Part shown: piece after piece, positions 22,641 through 34,567 of the stretch
Layout: the number at the start of each line of letters is the position of its first letter
Numbering within the stretch: the stretch's first letter is position 1
Assembly: GCA_032622095.1 (NCBI GenBank)
Contig: CP136061.1
Span: forward strand, 99,075,345 to 99,139,344
DNA length: 64,000 nt
Reading direction: 5' to 3'
From: Siphonodentalium dalli
Taxonomy: Eukaryota; Mollusca; Scaphopoda; Gadilida; Siphonodentaliidae
Program-made: the position numbers and the translations under genes
Notes under the pieces: model-generated
Seen by the model: only the letters and a program-made list of their open reading frames with translations
Told to the model about the DNA's origin: nothing
The model's database searches: none

Positions 22641-23289
22641 TAAAGTAAACGGTAGATCCATTGGATCTTAGTATCATGACTTACGCCAGCTAAGATCCAT
22701 CTTGCCCTTTAAACAATACAGGCGGCTATAATTCCTATAAAAGTTACAATTATGACCAAATCATATGTATTTATCAACTAAATACTAATACCAGTGTGAA
22801 ACCATCCACTCACCTACGTGTCATTTATCCGTTAAAATCCGTCAAATAACAGAACGTAAACACAGACATTGCACGCGTTCCTGAATACCCGTGGAAAATC
22901 CAAACTATCCACAATTAGGTCGAGTTTAACTACACTCTGCGCATGCGTGACCTTTGGTCTACTAGCCTCACTACAAAAAAATCCATGAAAACTGTCACAT
23001 GTGCCGTGCACGTTTGTCATGTGATATTTAGGACCTCCTACTTATCGTGCTTCCGCCATTTGCAACATCTTTTCAGGATTGGATTTTTGGATTTAATAAT
23101 TACGGAATTATACACACGTTCTGGTAGGTATCAGAGCTAATATAAACTGCAATAATGTTAACATTAATGACCATGTTAGTTGATTCGTAAAATTAAGTGT
23201 ATTTAAAAAAAATAGCTAGTCGCCTAAGCTCAAAGAATATCGGCTCCACGACCTGTATGGCGTAAGCCATACTAAAAGGTCGTATTCCA
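22641..23289. other. No gene seen
   Basis: Contains small palindromes such as GGATCTTAG..CTAAGATCC (about 22658-22695). No recognisable coding. Confidence 0.5.
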
Positions 23290-24430
23290 AGACTAAGTAA
23301 ACGGTTGTCTCAAATTTGTTTCAACGTTGAATTTGAAGTAACGTTGGCGATTGATCCAGTTTGCTCGTTGAAGTGAACATAGAATATACGTTTGAGACAA
23401 CATTGAAAAACTAACTTTGAACATTGGAATAATATTTGGAAGGTAACGTTGAATTTTTTGACATTAGCTCAACGTTAAAATAATATTGGAATAAAAAAAG
23501 TTTGTTTTTTTTATGTTCGCTCAACAACATTGAATTGAAAATGGGATCATTTTGGAAAACTAATGTTGAATATTGGGACGATACTCAACAGCTCAATGTT
23601 GAAATAGCATTGGAATCCTAATGTTGATTTTTTATTATGTTCGCTCAACGTTGAAATAACGCTGGAAGCTTAATGTTTAATTTCTGGACATTAATTTAGC
23701 ATTGAATCGACATTGGGATTACATTTGGAATCAAATGTTCACTTTTGTCAAGTTTTGTGATGTTCGATCAACATTGAAATAATGTTAGAAATCTAACTGT
23801 TTATATTTGGACATTCGTTCAACATTGAATCAATGTTGAAATAACGTTGGAAACCTAATGTTGAAATTGAGATGTTATCTAAATATAGTAAATGTTGAAT
23901 TAAAGGTACTCAATCCGATTCGACGGTCCCATATCATCAGATTCCAACAACACCATTTTTTGAAATGCCATTTCAGTTATCAGAAAAGATTAATTGCCCA
24001 AAACAATGCTTTAGAACCACAGTCAACTATAAAATTGCCCAAACCCTGTTATTTATCAAAGTTTTTTTCAAATTTTTTTTATTGGTTGTCAAATATCTGA
24101 CACAAAAAGCCACTCGATTTTAGAGTTATCGATCTTCATCCGCTATCTTGTCAGATAAGTTCTTCTCGTCGACAGTTTACTGGGCCAGTTATAATTAAAA
24201 TACAGATTTAAAATATCGATATCTGTTTACTCCTACTGTACCTTGATGGGTGGGTTCCTCGACTCAAGTCAAACATTTTTTACCCCCGAAGCCAATGATA
24301 TTGTAATTTGCGAGCGTTAATTCGGATTGAGTACCTTTAATGTGGGAAACCTAACACTGAATGTTGATACATGCTGTACGTTGAATCTTAAGTTGAAATA
24401 TCAATTATCATGCCCTGGAACTCAGGGCCG
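23290..24430. repeat. Degenerate AACGTTGAA tandem array
   Basis: Dozens of CAACGTTGAA / AACATTGGAA / AATGTTGAAATTTTGGACATT words recur at irregular short spacing from about 23315 to 24410, interrupted by the TTAA MITE at 23904-24336. Similar AACGTTG satellites are common in marine invertebrates and can sit inside larger elements. No coding. Confidence 0.8.
23904..24336. mobile_element. TTAA-type MITE family C, copy C1
   Basis: 433 bp between TTAA at 23900-23903 and 24337-24340, with perfect 15-base inverted ends AGGTACTCAATCCGA / TCGGATTGAGTACCT. Internal landmarks GGGTTCCTCGACTC and ACCCCCGAAGCCAA are shared with 55597-56076, 30529-30758 and 62475-62635. Non-coding and piggyBac-like by target site. 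Confidence 0.9.
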
Positions 24431-25091
24431 ATTTTGAATATCCCCCGATTCTTACCGAAAGATATTCGACATTACTCGGTTTGACGTCTGGGTGTATTCT
24501 GCATGTATATACGCCGAACAGATTCCAAATTTGTAACATACCCGAGCTACGGGACATAACTCTAAACCATACATGCCAAGCTTAATAAATACATTTCGGA
24601 ACAAACACCACAGTCAAGTCGAAATGTGAAAAGTGTACCTATTTAAGCACTGTATCAATATGTAATGATTGATAGTGCTGTAAACCCGAGCGTAGCATGC
24701 TGGAATTAATGTTTTCAATGGTAGAATTTGCTTCTACTATTTCGGTACTTAACAATTAAAACAAATATTTATGTGCTTCTTTTATATTATTTTTAGTCTT
24801 TTTCTTACCGTCTGGTGACTGGCCAACTGACTGAATGTTCTGTGTGTGTTGAAAGTCAAACTATGGGCCTATAATATATTATAAATATCGTCTGCATGAT
24901 TGTTAAAAAAAAACAAATTTAATTCATGATTGATAGACATTCAATAATTAATTAATTGTTAATTCGTCTTTATTCTATATACGGTATAATCGCAGAGTGC
25001 ACAAATAAATGTAAATTATAACATCAAATATAAAAACACACAACTGCAGTCAACATCAACAAAAACAACAGGGAAGTATACTATTAAGTAT

Positions 25092-25172
25092 CTTGATCTC
25101 CGATGTTGAAGATCCCCCGGAGATACCCGAATCGGCTCGGCAATATTCGGGGAATCTTCAAAATCGAAGATC
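25092..25172. repeat. Short foldback
   Basis: GATCTCCGATGTTGAAGATC..CCCC on the left pairs with GGGGAATCTTCAAAATCGAA..GATC on the right, with an inner CGAAT..ATTCG pair. Sits just before dispersed-repeat copy 2. Confidence 0.6.
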
Positions 25173-25209
25173 AGCGTCCTTGCATGTTAATGCTCGCAGA
25201 GAGAGCACA

Positions 25210-25530
25210 GATGAAAATTGAAATTAGAATCTGTGATGAGGACAAGTATGGTATATTTGCGCTTCATGTGGCTTTTGTTTCTGTATCAACGTATATCTAC
25301 ATGTATATGTTCTGTGCTGTAACTGAATAAACTTTGATAAATTCCACTAGCTGTTGGGAAAAAAAATCCGCGAAAATAGGTGAAATTAATCAGCCATCCT
25401 ATTTGAGTTCAGCTACATGTATATACCGTAGATTATACTTTCGAGTCTGTAATATTTATGGCCCAATTATTTCCAAAATCTTGACAAATGGTCTCACCCA
25501 GATAGCATCCCTATGTTGATCCAACGTAAA
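25210..25530 (+). repeat. Dispersed repeat, direct copy 2
   Basis: Partner of 22310-22640, same orientation, about 2.9 kb apart, with the AACGTTGAA array between them. The two copies may be parts of one larger element or independent insertions; no clear termini are visible. Confidence 0.8.
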
Positions 25531-27124
25531 CACTAATTTTTGTTGTTGAACGCCAAATAACACGTGGGGATAAGGCCACAAAAACTTTCTCAGACATGCG
25601 CGCATAGTCCCAAGACTGTTGAAACCCCCAAATAAATCACGATAGCGGGAAAACGGTACGAAATACAGAGAGTACGTTTCCCGCACCTTTTCAGCTACTT
25701 ACGTGTTACTAGTAAGATTTAGGAATTAGCGAAAACGGACCAATTCAGAGGTGATTTCAGTTGGCATAATGCCGTTATCATGCACCAACTTGCCCACAAC
25801 CCGAATATTTCGTGATGTTTACGCCTCATTGAGTTTAATCGCGACAGGTATGGCTTTATGACACTCGCAATTCGATCTGTTGCGCGACAATAAACTGGGG
25901 TCGTTTCGTACCGAACGTTTGGCTTTTGCAATGTTTACCTCGTGAATTAAATGCCAAAACTTGTGTCGATAAAACTTGTCTTAAACAAAAAGGATTTAGT
26001 CGACTGGACTATGATAGATGATGTCGATGACACAAGCACATTAAGTGTTCTTTATTTACAATTAAGCCGGGTGAGGCTGGCCATGACGAGGTCAGGATAG
26101 ACGCCGACATCTCAAAATTCCCAGTTTCGTGCAACATTGTGCAGAACAGAACAGTGATAAAAACAGAAGTTGCATGACTAATATCTTTATGGCCTGCTTC
26201 AGTGCAATGATATCAATATCATAATGTACAACGACATCACAATCGTCTGAACAAACTCCATGATCTCGTCGGGCCTGATTTTTCCACTTACGATTGAATC
26301 GTGGTCGTCTGAACGTTCACTTAAGGAACTCAATATTAATTGTTTTTAACCAAAGTTGTTTCCACATTGTTTTTTCCTTGCTAAAATGTGATTATGTGAT
26401 CAAAAGGATCTCTATATGAAATTATTGACCTTAATTGTCCACTAAATCTGATTCGACTTTTGATAAAGCACTCGGTTAGTAGATTTTGTATAAATTTCTG
26501 ACTCATTACATATCCTCTATAACTATATAGCATTCTCTATATCTTACTCGTATTTAAATTCACGCAGTACTATTTTTCGCGCGCCGATATCATCCGATTT
26601 ACATGGAAAAAATCTCGTTTGGTACATCTGTATTATCATGCAGTGCTATATTCTGTAATTTTTGTGTTAACAGAACTGAAGAAATCTGTCAATTAGTTCG
26701 ACATGACAACATGCACAATGCTGACAACATTACCGTAATTTCCAAAACCTACATCGTACAACAGAAACCGAAACGAAATGCAGAAGTATGACACTGCCTG
26801 TTATTAGTCTCATGATCCACTGTGAGTAATGGAGAAAATTACTACACCTATGGCTGATAAACACAAGTTTTACGCAACAAAATTCATTTGATAAGATTAT
26901 CAGACAATGCCACGACATTAACCCACGATCGAAAAATATCTATTACCTTCCGCCATATTCCTGTTTTTAAAACAGCTGTTTTTTCCAGATATTATTTTTA
27001 TCGCCGGGGAAACGCAGCGCCCACACAGAGAAATAATTTAGATTTATAGTGCCGGTATTCTTGCAAAAATAAGTCGCTCAACGCGACAATAAAAACCACA
27101 TACAAAAACTGTTCAAATATAACA
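25531..27124. other. No gene seen
   Basis: Short frames at 25456-25931 (minus) and 26603-26791 (plus) lack recognisable domains. About 26540-26584 is a diverged match to 4026-4066. Confidence 0.5.
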
Positions 27125-27577
27125 GATGAATTGGTATCGCAAGCCACCCGACTAATACAGAAGGTAATGCTATCGCGAGGGGCCCTGATTAAAACAGAAC
27201 ATAATGCTATTGCAAGTCGCCATGACTAATCAATCCCATCGACAGTAGCACTAACAAATAAAGAAGATAATCCAAAAGGGAATCACCCCATATAATACAG
27301 AAGATAATACTATCGCGAGTCGGCCCAACTAAAACAGAAGATAATGCTATTATGAGTAGCCCTGACTAAAACAGAAGCTATTAAATTCTGTTGCGAGTCT
27401 TCACGATTAATAGATAATGTAATGCTATCACGAGTAGCACCAACTAGAACAGAAGGAAATATGCTACAATGTATTGTGAGTCCTCCTGATTAATACAGAT
27501 GGCAATGCCATCCTGAGTCGGTCCGATTCATACAGATTATAATGCTATCATGAGATGCCCCAACTAAAACAGAAGGT
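27125..27577 (+). repeat. Minisatellite, ACTAAAACAGAAGGTAATGC unit, left part
   Basis: Units of about 40-60 bases repeat the pattern GACTAAAACAGAAG.TAATGCTATCGCGAGTCG.CC with variable spacing. The same repeat resumes right after the foldback (28605-28680: CCGACTAATAC..TAATGCTATCGAGAGTCG) and once more at 29163-29215. Confidence 0.8.
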
Positions 27578-28599
27578 ACCGGTGTAACAGTTTATCTCCC
27601 CCCTGGGTATCTTCCCCCCCGGGGGGAAGATACCCCAGGGTATCCCCCCCCCCCCGCCCTGGGTATCTTCCCCCCCCACTCATATATTTTTTTTCCTCAC
27701 TTTTTTTTATATTATTATGGCAAGAAATTAACTTTATGAGAACAATTTAACAGAGTAAGAATTTGGGGTGGGGGGGGGGGGAATATCCAGGCCTGAGTAT
27801 CTCCCCCCCCCCCCCTAGCAGCTACGGTACATATGACAAAAATTAAACATATGATTTTATTGCTTAATTTGCTTTATATAGTCATGAAATGGCGAGAAGT
27901 TAACTTTATATGAGCAAATTTTGAGTATGAATTTGGGGTGGGGGGGGAGATACCCAGGCCTGAGTATCTTCTCGTCATTTCATGACTATATAAAGCAAAT
28001 TAAGCAATAAAATCATACGTTTAATTTTTGTCATATGTAGGTTCTGGGTGGGGGGAAGATACTCAGGCCTGGGTATTTCCCCCCCCCCCCCCCCACCCCA
28101 AATTCTTACTCTAATAAAATTTTGCTCATATAAAGTTAATTTCTCGCCATTTCATAACTATATAAAGCAAATTAAGCAATAAAATCATACGTTTAATTTT
28201 TGTCATATGTAGGCGCTGGGTGGGGGGGGGGAGATACTTAGGCCTGAGTATCTCCACCCCACCCCAAATTCTTACTCTAATCAAATTTTGCTCATATAAA
28301 GTTAATTTCTCGCCATTTCATAACTATATAAAGCAAATTAAGCAATAAAATCATACGTTTAATTTTTGTCATATGTAGGTGCTGGGTGGGGGGAGATACT
28401 CTATAAAATTTTGCTCATATAAAGTTAATTTCTCACCATTTCATGACTATATAAAGCAAATTAAACGATAGAATCATAAGTGAGGGAAAAGAAATGTACG
28501 AGTGGGGGGGGGGAAGATACACAGGGTGGGGGGAGATACCCCAGGGTATCTTTCCCCGCGGGGGAAGATACCCGGGGGGAGATATCGTGTTACACCGGT
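27578..28599. mobile_element. 1-kb foldback element F1 with C/G runs
   Basis: Ends ACCGGTGTAACA (27578-27589) and TGTTACACCGGT (28588-28599) are perfect inverted repeats. Inside, an AT-rich module (TTTGCTCATATAAAGTTAAT, TATAAAGCAAATTAAGCAAT, TTTAATTTTTGTCATATGTA) appears several times in both orientations, separated by C- or G-runs around GGGAGATAC..CCTGAGTATCTCCC. It can fold into long nested hairpins. It interrupts the minisatellite. Related to 34568-35691 by its terminal repeat. Non-coding. Confidence 0.85.
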
Positions 28600-28939
28600 T
28601 TTGCCCCGACTAATACATAATGTAATGCTATCGAGAGTCGCACCGACTAAACCAGAAGGAAATGTTTTGTGAGTCGCCCTGGAGGGAATACTACATGTAT
28701 TATGTGGTGAATTTATGATAATGGAATAACCCACTTATTCAGGGAGCAAATATTACATTTGAAATTTTGATTAGCAAATAACCTCATAATAACATAATTA
28801 GATAGCATTGTTCTGAAATCATATAAAATTCATACCAAATTGCATAGCTATTATCTAAATTTGGGTAGCAAATTGCGATGCGATACCAGTTAATTTTCTC
28901 CATGCACCTATTCAACCTAACTTTAATAATAATAATAAT
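28600..28939. repeat. Minisatellite remainder, then unannotated AT-rich DNA
   Basis: 28605-28680 continues the minisatellite broken by F1. The rest shows no gene. ATAATGGAATAACC..ATTCAGGG occurs at about 28718 and again at about 28983. Confidence 0.6.
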
Positions 28940-29246
28940 AATTGCGCTGAAGCGCAATTGGTGGTTATCCCATATGAATTGATAATGGAATAACCTATCT
29001 ATTCAGGGGTGTAAGCTTGTGAAAGAATTGTGCTGAAGCGCAATTGATATGAATCAAGCTGGATTGCGCTGAAGGGCAATTGAATTGCACTTCAGCGCAA
29101 TTGGATTGTGCTTCAGCGCAATTGGATTGCGCTTCAGCGCAATTGAATTGCACTTCAGCAATCGGCCCAACTAAAACATAAGGTAATGCTATCGAGAGTC
29201 GCACCGACTAAACTTTAGCGGAATTGAATTGCGCTTTAGTGCAATT
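28940..29246. repeat. Array of 20-bp palindromes (AATTGCGCTGAAGCGCAATT)
   Basis: A first perfect copy at 28940-28959 is followed, after a gap, by about eight copies or half-copies at 29025-29246. Several are spaced about 23 bases apart and alternate CTGAAG and CTTCAG centres (the central step is the only asymmetric part). Open frames across it give a repeated NCAEAQ-type peptide with no meaning. Immediately followed by a word shared with the 59.7-60.2 kb palindromic array. Confidence 0.85.
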
Positions 29247-29302
29247 AATAATAAATGTGAATTTGGCCTCCCATATAACCGGTCATGAATACCCCGTACG
29301 TA

Positions 29303-29515
29303 CAGTAATGCCCTTATTAATAGACTCCATAATCACAACAGAATTATGGGTAACTTTTCAGGATTTAGTCGGAAATATGGCTTGCTGCAATTCATCGGAA
29401 AGCTTTCACTGAGAGCTTTCCGATGAATGGCCGCAAGCCATATTTCCGACTAAATCCTGAAAAGTTACCCATAATTCTGCTGTGTTTAAGGAGTCGATTA
29501 ATTAGGGCATTACTG
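29303..29515. mobile_element. TA-flanked hairpin MITE, copy E2 (nearly perfect foldback)
   Basis: 213 bp, flanked by TA at 29301-29302 and 29516-29517; ends CAGTAATGCCC / GGGCATTACTG. The arms are almost perfectly complementary throughout (AATTATGGGTAACTTTTCAG, AGTCGGAAATATGGCTTGC, ATTCATCGGAAAGCT). Best-preserved member of the family. Confidence 0.9.
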
Positions 29516-29517
29516 TA

Positions 29518-30348
29518 TTACTTAGTAGTCATAGCTGGTAATGGGCCTACCTCGAATCGATTCATCACTACCATTCCATATAGTAATGATAGCAGTATGT
29601 ATATAATATTCAGGGTTGTGGCGCATTTAACAGACTGTATTCTTATATCTGGTTCTATTTTATTGTACTAAGAATACGAACATTCCGTTGCATGAGATTA
29701 TCTAAATTATACCCTCAGACTATCACCCCATGCCATCACTATTGTAAGGCACCATCACTATTATTGTTTTTGAGGTAAAATACCACCTATCTATGATTTC
29801 AGTTGTTTTCTATTTCTCTATTGGCATCTTCTGAGACATAGATTTTTTCAAATGTCGATATTATAGTGTTTTAATCATACGTTATGGCATAGACTGTTAT
29901 TAACCGTACCGGTATATGAAGGCTCTATAAAAAAAAAATTAGTGGCTCGAAAATTAGATGGGCCTTTAAAGTCACAATGTCACAATTGCTGTTCATCTCA
30001 TACCTGTCTATCCAGCTATATTCTACTAATCAGGATGTTATGGCACTCCAGTATTTATTATATAGCCCAACTGTTATAACCCGTATTTAGCTGGTGTATA
30101 CTTGCCTCTATGATTATTGAGATATAAGGCCATATGTAATGACATTAAATTGCATGGAAACAGTAATTTATGGGCTGCGTGACGTGAATATCTATTGAGA
30201 AATAACATCATAATGTAATTGCGAAAACCAATAAAAATCTAATTTTTTGTTTTAATGTATTAAGTTATTTCCTTCATAAAAAGACTTTGTGATAAAGAAT
30301 CCTCTCAATACTAGTTTAGAATATAGAATTAACTTTTAAAATAACAAA
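29518..30348. other. No gene seen
   Basis: AT-rich; nothing recognisable on either strand. Confidence 0.5.
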
Positions 30349-30480
30349 AACCTTCGGAATAGCGAATCTCCGGAACAGTGAACCTTCAGAATAGTGAACC
30401 TTTGGAATAGCAAACATTTTTAATAGAGAACGTTTGAAATAGTGAACTTTCGGAATAGCAAACCTTCGGAATAAAGAATG
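30349..30480 (+). repeat. Minisatellite CCTTCGGAATAGCGAA
   Basis: About seven units of 16-20 bases: ACCTTCGGAATAGCGAA, TCTCCGGAACAGTGAA, CCTTCAGAATAGTGAA and so on. Non-coding. Confidence 0.85.
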
Positions 30481-30528
30481 TCCCCAATATGGCCTATCAC
30501 TAAAGTATCATGACATTTGACCGCATTA

Positions 30529-30758
30529 CCACTTGATTTAGAGTTATCCATCTACGTCCACAATTTTGTCCAAGACCCTCCATTTGATGACGTGTGTCTG
30601 GGACACATTATTACACCTCTCGAGAAATAACAAAATTCAAAAATTGATATCTGTTCAATCGGAGCTTTGATGGGTGTGTTCCTAGACTGGATTAAAGTAT
30701 TTATACCCCCGAAGCCAAGAAATGGTAATTTAGGAGTATCTGATTGTATGGAGTACCT
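30529..30758 (+). mobile_element. TTAA-type MITE family C, right-hand fragment
   Basis: Contains TTAGAGTTATCCATCT, GGTGTGTTCCTAGACT and ACCCCCGAAGCCAAGAAAT and ends GGAGTACCT followed by TTAA at 30759-30762. The left terminus cannot be found, so it is truncated or decayed. Confidence 0.75.
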
Positions 30759-30762
30759 TTAA

Positions 30763-33412
30763 CTTACATTCTATGTGGGGGAAGGATACGAAAACCGATG
30801 AATATAGCTGTGTTTCAGGCCAAGTCGAATTTGGTCAGGGTCCAATGATATTTGACAGAGTTATGTCAATTTTTCGACTTAGAAATTACATACCGGTATA
30901 TTTCATGCCTTAAAAGTATAGTAAATTTGATTATAATTTCAAACTAGTTGGAAGTTTGTACATATATTGTGTGACAATAGTCGCTTGTACCAAATTAAAA
31001 AAAATAACTTCCAGATAGATTTTGAGAAATTCCATTTTGAAATTTTATAATTTTGGCAAAACATGCGCCTGACCCATAATTGGGTCACATGGTGTGTTTT
31101 TGGTTAACCCATTGCTTGTTCACACCGGATAAAATTGTTAACCCAATTTGTTATATGCCAGTTGTATTATGTTATTTGTCTGTCAGTCCATTTGTTCATC
31201 CATGCTAACATTTGGCAACTATGGGGTAATTATCGGGTATGGTATTTTGTCCAGCCCATCATGGTTTTTTTTATTTTTAAGCTTAGCTCTACTAGGCCCC
31301 CGCGAAACGGAGTTTACAGTCAAATCAAAGTTTGAATTCAATTGGGGATGAGGTTCGCGAATCAAATCTCAATTTGAATATATACAGCTACATGTACATG
31401 TATGCGCAAAATAATTGACCCCTTTAACGCGGTGTAGGCCGGTAATTACTGTTCGTACCACCAGTAAACCACAATCAAGTGGTATTACGTCGAATAATAG
31501 CGACTGACATGTGGTATCTATCGGTAGTCCTATGCCATATTCAATCGCAAAGTTTTTAGTTCACAAATACCATATCAGGGTATCTTTATTTTCATGTTAA
31601 CTAAACACATAGTAATTCAGTTAATACATGTACATGTATATTGTTTATTCAGCATACATGTATATGTATGAGGTTGGTCACTGCAACATTGCAATTGCAT
31701 CAACAGTGCAGCTACGATTGTCCGTGTCTTTGAATATGTCAGTGGCATGAAATAAATCTGACATTCAATTTGGCAGGTGTAGAAAAGTCATACCCACTCG
31801 CTTTTTGAAGCCTATTTTTCTGAGTTGTATGCTATTGCTATCTGTTGTTAGGAGCATACCGCCATGTGTGGCCAGGCTATACTCACAGTATAAAGGGTGC
31901 AGGGCTTATATTTCGGCGAGAATCCAATTCTATAGATTCTCGTAAATACTCTCGCAAATTAACCTGGATTCTCATGAAAAAGTATGTATAAATTCTCACA
32001 AAATCAGATGAAATATATGCCCTGGGGTGATTGTGTTAAATTTAACACACACCAGTACCTGTCCATTCTGTTTTTATTGATTTAAATGCCCGCAGTCTTA
32101 TGAAACAAAAAGTTCTGGCCATAGAGGTGGCCTTGTATGCCAGAGACTGGTCTTGTCAGACAGAGAGGCAGCACATCGAATGGTAGGTGTGGTACTACCA
32201 TGTGGAATAAGCTCAGTTAGATTAACCCATAAATACCAAATGTTGATTCATCCGTCCATATGTTTGCTTTTTGTTGATAACATTAGATAGTCTCAACTGA
32301 AGGGAATGAAATTTGGTATGTGGGTTCTGTCCACAAATTTTAACCGCAGGTATTTCCCTTTTTTTCAAATTGGCAATAAATTTTCATCTCTCTAGCCCAA
32401 AAATACAAGTCAAGTTTAAATATTTGGGTTTTGCCCACCAATTTTCACCAGGGGTATGCCATTTGTTGGAATTGCCACGACCAAGTCTAAATCGCCCGAG
32501 ATAACTTGAGCAACACTTTTGAAAAAATGTTCAAGTATCACATAACATTGCACAGTGAGTTTATGTGGTCAGCCATTCAAAATGTATCCACATGGCACAT
32601 ATTACTAATTAGTCCCTTCTAGATTTCATTCAATGCTCAAAGGGGCTCAAGAAACACATAGTGAATAAATTTGCAAACAATATAAAAGTCCATATAACCA
32701 TTAGTACATCTCATATAAAAGTAATAATACCCTGTATCTCCTACGATATGTGCCCGATTGGGTTAACATTTTGAACATACATGTATGTGGTAAATCCAGT
32801 ACATTGAGTGAGTAAATTATCCAATTTGATTTTCTAACTTTCTTCTAAATGTCGCTTCATTTGAATTTTTGCCATTATCAAAAACAAGTCTGGAAAATGT
32901 TTGTCATTGCTCCCTATGGGAGACTCGCATATATAAGATAATGCATTGGCACAGGTTTTTTTGTAAAATTTCAAGAAGCTCCATTCATGGAAGGTTTGTA
33001 CAGTAAAGTCATTGAGACAATTTCGTTTTTTGATGATCGGTCATCAGTATCATTTATACAACACAATTATCACCTTATATTTACTTGGCTGCACAATGTT
33101 ACTGTGTGATCGCCACAGAACATTTTTTTAAGAGTATATATGTCCATATTTTGCTGTGGGTGTAGAGTATTCTCGGATAGAATAAATATACCCAAAGCAA
33201 AAACTAAGCGAGGGGCACCTAATGGTTGAGTCTGGGATATTTGGCACTTAGAACGTGGCTAGATGGTTTGGTGGGGAGGGTCACCATCTTGGTACTTCCA
33301 ACTGAAGCCCCCCCCCCAATACCTTGAACGACACAAACAAAGTTTGCGTAATTCAATTTGCAAAACCCCATGGGGCTTGATTTTTCCGAAACTTTTCCTT
33401 CACAGACTACTA
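30763..33412. other. No gene seen; relics of dispersed repeats
   Basis: Near 30800-30890 the words CAAGTCGAATTTGGTCAG and GAGTTATGTCAATTTTTCGA, and near 32290-32460 AAATTTGGTATGTGGGTTCT with variants, resemble the repeat at 36260-36560 (AGTTATGGCCC..TTCGACTTAGAA). Frequent ACATGTACATGTA words (31390, 31625, 31660). No coding frame stands out. Confidence 0.5.
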
Positions 33413-33591
33413 CAGTAATGCCATAATTAATGGACTCCATAACCACCATCGAAATATGGCTTGTTGTCATTCGTTGGAAAGCTCTCGGTGAGCTTTCTGA
33501 TGAATGGCAACAAGCCACATTTCCGACTAAATACTGAAAGTTACCAATAATTCTGCTGTGGTTACGGAGTCGATTAATTAGGGCATTACTG
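33413..33591. mobile_element. TA-flanked hairpin MITE, copy E3
   Basis: 179 bp between TA at 33411-33412 and 33592-33593; ends CAGTAATGCC / GGGCATTACTG. The left arm is shorter than in E2 (an internal deletion), the right arm intact. Confidence 0.85.
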
Positions 33592-33593
33592 TA

Positions 33594-34567
33594 AATGGTA
33601 GCATATTCTAAATGGATCAGTAGTCTTGTGGCCACTATCAATGCAGCGGATGAAAAGGATGGTTCGGCCCAGTATGCGAATTTATTTAGATCTGAACCTG
33701 AAAATTACAAACTCCTAACACATAATTGTCTGTGATATTGATGAATGCCAGGAAAATTCGCACCCCAATGTATTGTGTTTAAAAAAAATTAATTAACGGC
33801 TTTAACTGGTCACTGAGAACATCACAGGACAAATACATGTAGGTCGGATGGCCCGGTGGTTCTGAATATGAAAATTGTTCATTCTTACTCTTAGCATCTA
33901 GACTGGCCTCAACATGTTCAAATTGGGGGAAATGTCCAACCTGATACCCACCCAAATGTTGGAAAATTGCCAACTAATGGCCATTTGAGTCCAAAGTTTT
34001 GCAAATGAAAGGAATATATATATGCAAATGTTCTAAAATAAACAAATTTGTCACTAATAAATTGAACATTGGAAAATCAAACCTAATTTTGGTATAATTT
34101 CCAACTAAATGTTGTGTGAGGTTTGGCTATGGGGGAGGGGTAAGACCCCTGCATAACCAGCCCATGTCATCACGCCCCTGTCTGGCACCCCATGACAAAG
34201 GTGTGGTCATGCATTCACTGATGATGAGAAATCATCAATATTAGATTTTGTTGGAAAACAGGGTGGGGCTACAACCCCTAGCTTGTCCATGAGGGTTGGC
34301 TCCATCCCCATCGGGGAGATCTGCAGTAGTCTGCCCAGTAGATACAATTGGGAGATATCCTGGTGCCACCCATATTGGAAAAGATATATTTTTAAAGTAG
34401 ACAACATACAGAAATCAGGGGGACAATAAGAATGTGCTCTCATAACCACAAAACCACGAAAGTCATCACAATCAACTCAAATACTATATACCGAAACACT
34501 CCTGTAGGGTGGTCAAATAGAAGTGGAGAATAATCTTGTTCAAAGTTGTTATTTTTACAAATGTTAT
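33594..34567. other. No gene seen
   Basis: GTCCAACCTGAT..ATGTTGGAAAATTGCC (about 33930-33975) loosely resembles internal words of the hAT element at 42728-43896. Nothing else recognisable. Confidence 0.45.

Noticed and set aside
23290-24430. Helitron carrying the AACGTTGAA array
   Set aside because: I could not find a TC start, CTRR end with hairpin, or Rep/helicase coding, so the assignment is unsupported.
28995-29204. Peptide with repeated NCAEAQ motif
   Set aside because: Product of the 23-base spaced palindrome array; no independent evidence of coding.
28940-29246. CRISPR-like regular repeats
   Set aside because: Eukaryotic context, no unique spacers of constant length, no Cas genes; units are contiguous palindromes.
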